A stretch of DNA of 10,304 nt from an uncultured Lachnospiraceae bacterium (GTDB taxonomy: Bacteria > Bacillota > Clostridia > Lachnospirales > Lachnospiraceae): the NCBI GenBank assembly GCA_910589635.1, contig CAJUTD010000098.1, positions 1 to 10,304 of the forward strand. The letters are read 5' to 3'. This document shows, piece by piece, positions 6,927 through 10,304 of this stretch. Under the pieces are notes generated by a model, which saw nothing but the letters and a program-made list of their open reading frames with translations, had not been told where the DNA came from and did no database searches. Each line of letters opens with the position of its first letter. Within the stretch, counting starts at the first letter, position 1. The translations under genes and the position numbers were made by a program.

Positions 6927-8498
6927 ATGAGAAAAAAGTTTACATTTTTATGGGCATTGTTTTTTGTGCTGGCGTTATCTGTTTTAGGGGCAGGACGGCC
7001 AGTAGAGGCTGCAAGCAAAAAAGCAGTAAGAGCCGTTGCCATCCGTATAGACAATAAGAAAGCTACAAAAAAGACATACACACTTGAGGTTGGGAAAAGC
7101 AAAATATTCAAAGTTACTGTTTCGCCCAAAAAGGCAGCGAAATCCATTCGTTATAAATCAAGCAGTCTCAAAATTGTGTCATTAAGCAAAAAGGGAAAAA
7201 TAACGGCGAAGAAAAAAGGGACTGCAAAAATCCAGATTACAGTTACTGGAAAAAATAAGAAAAAGAAATCCACCTGGGTAAAAGTAAAAGTGGTCAACCC
7301 AAGGATAAAATCAGTATCTGTCTGCATTGATAATAAGAATGTCGCAGGGAGAGCTTATTCTTTGGAAAGGGGAGGATGGAAAGACCTCAAGGTAAATGCA
7401 GCGCCAGCAAAAGCCGTAAAGAGCATTCGGTATGCATCAAGCAATACGAGGGTGGCTAACGTAGATCGTAAAGGGACAGTGATTGCAAGAAACACGGGAA
7501 CGGCACGGATAACGGTTACGGCTGTGAATAAAGATAACAAGAAAAAATCTGTATGGGTAGATATAAAGGTGACAGATGGCAGTCCGGCTCCCACACCAAC
7601 ACCAGACCCAAATCCAGACCCAGAGCCAACACCGGAGCCGGGAACATCAAATATTTTAATAGCGTATTTTTCACTTGCGGAGAATACGGAGAATTCTACG
7701 AATGTTGATGCGACTACTTCTGCCAGCATTGTTGTGGACAATACGGGAAAATACGGCACAACAGAATATATTGCCCATATGATTCAGAAAAAAGTTGGCG
7801 GAGATTTGCATTCCATTCAGACAAGACAAAGCTATCCAGACGATTTTGATGCGGTAGTGGATCAGAACCATCAGGAAATGCAGGACGGCGTATTGCCGGA
7901 ACTTGTGCAAAGCAATTTGGATATTTCCAGGTATGATACCGTTTTTATCGGCTATCCGGTATGGGCAACAAATGCTCCGCAGGCAGTCCTGTCATTTTTG
8001 AATCAATACGACATGTCAGGGAAAAAGGTAATCCCGTTCTGTACACATGATGGCTATGGAGCAGGCAGCAGTTACCAGACGATAAGCAATGCCTGTCCGC
8101 AAGCAGAGGTGCTTTCCGGGATTGCGATTGAGGCAAAGGATGTGTCTAAAGCCGAAAGTATGGTGAACAACTGGCTTGCAGAGATTGGAATTACGGGACA
8201 AGACGAAAAGGATGATACCGATAAAAACAGAGTATTAGTCGCTTATTTTTCAGCCACGAACACAACGGAAAAGCTGGCAGGGTATCTTTCGGATGGTCTG
8301 GGAGCGGATTTATATGAGATTGTACCTACCGTTCCTTATACGTCTGCGGATTTGAATTATGGCGATTTAAACAGCCGTACCAGCATCGAAATGAATGATC
8401 CAAATGCACGACCGGAAATTTCCGGGTCAGTGGCAAACATAGAACAATATGACATTGTTTTTATTGGTTATGCTGGTGGTATAATAGGACTAAATTAA
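6927..8498 (+). CDS. Secreted Ig-like/tandem flavodoxin-domain protein, 3'-truncated
   Basis: The 523-residue product starts with a clear signal peptide (MRKK, hydrophobic core FLWALFFVLALSVLG, likely cleavage near VEA-A at about 28-29). Two Lys-rich Ig-like repeats of the bacterial Big type follow (about 34-123 and 126-216), then a PTPTPDPNPDPEPTPEP linker (about 219-240), a full flavodoxin-type domain (about 242-423; ILIAYFS, GYPVWATNAP, CTHDGYGAGSS) and a second flavodoxin domain (about 435-515; VLVAYFSATNTTEK phosphate-binding loop). The second domain stops in VFIGYAGGIIGLN where relatives read GYPIWWG and continue for about 80 residues. The protein is probably exported and may carry FMN, but the redox partner is unknown. 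The ATG at 6927 is chosen because GGAGG (6915-6919) is 7 bases upstream; the ATG at 6921 is too close. The truncation coincides with the edge of a mobile element. Confidence 0.9.
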   Translation: MRKKFTFLWALFFVLALSVLGAGRPVEAASKKAVRAVAIRIDNKKATKKTYTLEVGKSKIFKVTVSPKKAAKSIRYKSSSLKIVSLSKKGKITAKKKGTAKIQITVTGKNKKKKSTWVKVKVVNPRIKSVSVCIDNKNVAGRAYSLERGGWKDLKVNAAPAKAVKSIRYASSNTRVANVDRKGTVIARNTGTARITVTAVNKDNKKKSVWVDIKVTDGSPAPTPTPDPNPDPEPTPEPGTSNILIAYFSLAENTENSTNVDATTSASIVVDNTGKYGTTEYIAHMIQKKVGGDLHSIQTRQSYPDDFDAVVDQNHQEMQDGVLPELVQSNLDISRYDTVFIGYPVWATNAPQAVLSFLNQYDMSGKKVIPFCTHDGYGAGSSYQTISNACPQAEVLSGIAIEAKDVSKAESMVNNWLAEIGITGQDEKDDTDKNRVLVAYFSATNTTEKLAGYLSDGLGADLYEIVPTVPYTSADLNYGDLNSRTSIEMNDPNARPEISGSVANIEQYDIVFIGYAGGIIGLN

Positions 8499-8547
8499 GA
8501 GAAGCCCAGTAAACATAAGGGTTTGCACTGATTTAGTCCTATTTTTT
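8483..8547 (+). terminator. Terminator-like hairpin 1 at the flavodoxin break
   Basis: Perfect 13-base arms AATAGGACTAAAT (8483-8495) and ATTTAGTCCTATT (8531-8543) run into a T-run (8542-8547). An inner stem AAGCCC/GGGTTT (8502-8507 with 8519-8524) includes one wobble. The left arm contains the last codons of the truncated flavodoxin gene. A TATAAT (8480-8485) just upstream has no good -35. Confidence 0.75.
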
Positions 8548-8644
8548 AAGCCCATTTTAGGTCAAGATTAGGACAGCGCTGCTCAAAATCGAAAACCTAC
8601 ATTACGAAAGTCAGATAATGGTCGATTACTGATACGGTCATTCT

Positions 8645-8740
8645 ATGGCTTTAATGAAATGCGAGGTGAAACAAAATAACAATGATTTAGGTAGGACTAA
8701 ATTAGCTCTTAAAACGGATATTCCGTTTGCGTACTGCTAA
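8645..8740 (+). other. Possible 31-residue leader peptide running through hairpin 2
   Basis: An open frame from ATG 8645 to TAA 8738-8740 encodes MALMKCEVKQNNNDLG followed by 15 more residues ending FAYC. It reads through the whole left arm of the second hairpin and stops inside its right arm, the layout expected of a translated attenuator. There is no convincing ribosome binding site, and a chance open frame of this size is common, so this is only a candidate. Confidence 0.2.
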
Positions 8741-8756
8741 TCTGGTCCTACTTTTT
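8691..8756 (+). terminator. Terminator-like hairpin 2, probable attenuator before the element operon
   Basis: The arms at 8691-8706 (GTAGGACTAAATTAGC) and 8736-8751 (GCTAATCTGGTCCTAC) pair over 16 positions with one wobble and one mismatch. They are followed by TTTTT (8752-8756). An inner hairpin AAACGGA/TCCGTTT (8712-8718 with 8722-8728) closes on a TAT loop. It ends 25 bases before the start of the next gene and 12 before its ribosome site, so it sits as an attenuator would. It shares TAGGACTAAATT with hairpin 1. Confidence 0.75.
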
Positions 8757-8781
8757 GTTTGGGAGAATGGAGGATTTACAG

Positions 8782-9174
8782 ATGGGCTTTACAAAGAGAG
8801 AGCTAGTTGAGTTCTTAGACGGACTGGTGGAGTTAGCCAGTGAGGAAAACAGGGCAAGAGCTGTTTTGGTAAAAGAAAGGTTTTTAAGTGACTTTGAAAA
8901 GAGTTACGGATTTGAAAAGGAGGTAATCACAGAAGTTTCAAAGCTGCCGCCGCACTATATAGCAGCAATGCCGGATTCTGTACAGGAAGAAATCAGGCAG
9001 AAAGTAATAGCGGCATTGACAGAACATGGCGAATGTACTCCTGAAAATGTTGACCGTGCCATGAGTTCCAAAATCTATGACTTAGAAGATCTGATTGACA
9101 TTCGTGAGTATGTCGAACGGATGGAGGCGGAACAGAGAAAGAAGGCGGAGCAGAAAAGGAGGGGCGGCAGATGA
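8782..9174 (+). CDS. Hypothetical protein, first gene of the element operon
   Basis: This 130-residue soluble protein is not recognised. It is predicted to be mostly helical, with an acidic N-terminal half (MGFTKRELVEFLDGLVELAS) and a central segment around KLPPHYIAAMPDSVQEEIRQKV. A highly charged C-terminal helix (about 105-130; RMEAEQRKKAEQKRRGGR) is probably coiled and could bind nucleic acid or a partner. GGAGG (8769-8773) lies 8 bases before the ATG at 8782; the frame extends to a TTG at 8755 that lies in the T-run of hairpin 2 and is unlikely. Its stop overlaps the next start as ATGA, indicating translational coupling. It is the first gene after the putative attenuator. No function is proposed. 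Confidence 0.75.
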   Translation: MGFTKRELVEFLDGLVELASEENRARAVLVKERFLSDFEKSYGFEKEVITEVSKLPPHYIAAMPDSVQEEIRQKVIAALTEHGECTPENVDRAMSSKIYDLEDLIDIREYVERMEAEQRKKAEQKRRGGR

Positions 9175-9308
9175 TAGTGGCAGGATTTATAGCAGCGTTT
9201 ATGTTTGTACTTGCACTTTCAAAGTCAGCAGGGATGGCAGACAGAAAAATGGAGGAACTGCACAGGCTTTCCGCCGAGGGAAAGGCTGGTGGCGTGGATG
9301 GGAATTAA
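9171..9308 (+). CDS. Small membrane peptide of the element operon
   Basis: The 45-residue product begins MIVAGFIAAFMFVLALSKSA, a single hydrophobic segment (about 2-16) suited to spanning the membrane, followed by a charged tail (ADRKMEELHRLSAEGK). The ATG overlaps the previous stop (ATGA, 9171-9174), and GGAGG (9158-9162) is 8 bases upstream, which supports real translation. Its last 11 bases overlap the start of the next gene. It could be a short membrane anchor or an assembly peptide of the mobile element. No family is recognised. Confidence 0.65.
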   Translation: MIVAGFIAAFMFVLALSKSAGMADRKMEELHRLSAEGKAGGVDGN

Positions 9309-9576
9309 CGTAAGGGTACAGAACGCTCCAAAACCGGACGGAATTATAGCAGCACAGGTAAAACTTGAAAATGATTTAAGAAGCTGTATGCAGTGCCGAT
9401 TCTTTTACGGAAATAACAGCCAGTGTCTAGCAAGGAAGTGTGTTAAGGAGGAAAGCAAGCCTGAAATTGCGGAACAGGACAGGGAAGATATGTGTTTTGG
9501 ATGCCCGTATAAACAATCAGACAAGTATTGCTTTCCCTGTATGAAAAAAATTTTAAGGGGTGGTAAAAGCAAATGA
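9298..9576 (+). CDS. Cysteine-rich probable zinc-binding protein
   Basis: This 92-residue product has eight cysteines in two four-cysteine clusters: C30, C33, C43, C48 (CMQC, then QCLARKC) and C66, C69, C78, C81 (CFGCP, then CFPC). The spacing suggests two zinc sites. The protein otherwise has no signal peptide or membrane segment. The start at 9298 overlaps the previous gene by 11 bases and lacks a strong ribosome site, so coupled translation is likely; the frame is open to an ATG at 9205, which would overlap the membrane peptide gene far more. Cysteine-rich small proteins of this kind recur in Firmicutes mobile elements, but a role is not established here. It may bind nucleic acid. Confidence 0.72.
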   Translation: MGINVRVQNAPKPDGIIAAQVKLENDLRSCMQCRFFYGNNSQCLARKCVKEESKPEIAEQDREDMCFGCPYKQSDKYCFPCMKKILRGGKSK

Positions 9577-10067
9577 ATGAGTATGAGAAAGACATTCTGA
9601 AACTGTTAGAGGCACATGCAAAAATCAGTAAGAGTGACGTGATCAGAAATATCAATAAAGCTGTCAGGAGCAGCGGAATATACCGGAAAGGCAAAAACGT
9701 ATGGATAAGTAATGTTACAGGTTATCCGATTGGCACAGTTTACGGATGGTTAAATCATGCAGAGTGCAGGGCACTCAATAAAATACCGTTGAGCGCTATG
9801 TGCAGGATAGCAATCGCTTTAAAAATATCTGTATGGAATCTGTTAGAGACAGAGGAAAAGGAGCAGGATGCGGACGAACCCAGGATTGACAGGAGAAGCA
9901 GGCTGTACTGGCATATCCGCAGGAAAGAGGCAGAGGACATATGGAACCGCAGTGATGCGCATGAAAACGGAACATGGGGCGAACAGCCCAAAGCGGTTCA
10001 GAGGGAATTTCTTGACAGACTGTATCTTGAGCGGTTAGAAGCTGATAAAGGTGGTAAAACAACATGA
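9573..10067 (+). CDS. Helix-turn-helix protein of the mobile element
   Basis: This is a 164-residue product. Residues about 43-92 look like a Cro/CI-type helix-turn-helix: WISNVTGYPIGTVYGWLN, then PLSAMCRIAIALKISVWNLL, the last being the usual C-terminal helix pattern. An Arg/Lys/Glu-rich region (about 105-160) with WHIRRKEAEDIWNR is predicted to be helical and has no recognised family. The start overlaps the previous stop (ATGA, 9573-9576), and a GGGGTGG ribosome-like site lies at 9557-9563. It may regulate the operon, perhaps by binding near the hairpins at 8483-8756, but this is inference. Confidence 0.72.
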   Translation: MNEYEKDILKLLEAHAKISKSDVIRNINKAVRSSGIYRKGKNVWISNVTGYPIGTVYGWLNHAECRALNKIPLSAMCRIAIALKISVWNLLETEEKEQDADEPRIDRRSRLYWHIRRKEAEDIWNRSDAHENGTWGEQPKAVQREFLDRLYLERLEADKGGKTT

Positions 10068-10090
10068 ATAAATTATGGAGGAAGAACAGG

Positions 10091-10304
10091 ATGGAAAAAC
10101 ATATTGAAGTAATCGGGATCGATCATGGCTGGTCGAATATGAAAACAGCTACACACATTTTTACGACAGGAGTAAAGGAGATCACGACGGAACCCGCATT
10201 TTATGATGATGTGGTGGAACTGGACGGAAGATATTACAAGGTAGGCGGGAAACGTCTTGAGGTCAGGGACACGAAAGTTGAGAATGACAACTTCTATCTG
10301 CTTA
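10091..10304 (+). CDS. ParM/StbA-like actin-type plasmid segregation ATPase, N-terminal part
   Basis: The visible 71 residues start MEKHIEVIGIDHGWSNMKTA, with the phosphate-binding strand-turn IGIDHGWSNMKT of the actin-like ATPase fold. FTTGVKEITTEPAF and YYKVGGKRLEVRDTKVENDNF follow, as in the N-terminal subdomain of ParM/StbA-like proteins of Firmicutes elements. These filaments push plasmid copies apart. The rest lies beyond the window. The start at 10091 is chosen because GGAGG (10077-10081) is 9 bases upstream; an in-frame ATG at 10064 overlaps the previous stop as ATGA and is the alternative. A partner adaptor gene and centromere-like repeats would be expected nearby but are not seen here. 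Confidence 0.82.
   Translation, partial: MEKHIEVIGIDHGWSNMKTATHIFTTGVKEITTEPAFYDDVVELDGRYYKVGGKRLEVRDTKVENDNFYLL

Larger units (their letters stand above)
8483..10304 (+). mobile_element. Left part of a plasmid/conjugative-type integrated element (boundary inferred)
   Basis: From the point where the flavodoxin gene breaks, the content changes to closely packed small genes that end in a ParM/StbA-like actin, a gene type tied to plasmids and integrative elements. The first 270 bases hold two related hairpins and no convincing gene apart from a doubtful leader peptide. No integrase, relaxase or attachment-site duplication is visible inside the window, so the element type is unknown and the left boundary is placed by the gene break only. 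The element continues past the right end. Confidence 0.5.

Noticed and set aside
8548..8690. Promoter or origin in the stretch between the two hairpins (CAGCGCTG palindrome at 8574-8581, GATAAT at 8614-8619).
   Set aside because: No matching -35 at proper spacing and no repeated iteron-like units; too little to call.
9095..9313. Overlapping 72-codon open frame on the + strand.
   Set aside because: It lies across three better-supported genes in other frames, with no ribosome site and low-complexity Arg/Gly sequence.

Overview
The window looks like low-to-moderate GC Firmicutes DNA, most likely a gut Clostridia/Lachnospiraceae-type anaerobe. This is inferred from the strong GGAGG ribosome binding sites, Rho-independent terminators, a Csp-like subtilase, a PocR-domain hybrid kinase, a secreted Ig-like/flavodoxin protein and a ParM-type actin from a Firmicutes mobile element. 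All supported genes are on the + strand. No tRNA, rRNA, CRISPR array, transposase or integrase is visible.

Region 1 (118-3677) is a two-gene signalling operon. A response regulator with a degenerate N-terminal receiver and an intact C-terminal receiver is followed 20 bases later by a large hybrid histidine kinase ordered PocR, HisKA, HATPase, pseudo-receiver, receiver, HPt and a helical tail. Together they form a plausible multistep phosphorelay. The output is unknown because neither protein has a DNA-binding domain. Region 2 (3678-5573) holds a long hairpin, then a Csp-like subtilase with a complete catalytic triad that stops about 25 residues after its catalytic serine, then a strong terminator. 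The gene looks 3'-truncated.

Region 3 (5641-6681) is a lysR-type regulator with its own promoter and terminator. Region 4 (6601-8498) has a good sigma-A promoter overlapping the lysR terminator, a 49-base near-perfect palindrome, a small MerR-tail-like open frame, and a secreted protein with two Ig-like domains, a Pro/Thr linker and two flavodoxin domains. The second flavodoxin domain is cut off in mid-fold.

Region 5 (about 8483-10304) starts exactly where the flavodoxin gene is broken and appears to be the left part of an integrated plasmid- or conjugative-type element. It begins with two terminator-like hairpins sharing the outer stem sequence TAGGACTAAATT. A tightly packed operon follows: an unknown 130-residue protein, a 45-residue membrane peptide, an 8-cysteine probable zinc protein, a helix-turn-helix protein and the start of a ParM/StbA-like actin. 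Each of the first three junctions overlaps by a few bases.

The notable overall pattern is that two genes appear truncated and a third may be a remnant between 5.5 and 8.5 kb, next to a mobile element edge. I do not see strong evidence for a wholly new biological system. The most promising candidates are the paired hairpins that gate the element's first operon and the hybrid kinase's Glu-substituted pseudo-receiver.
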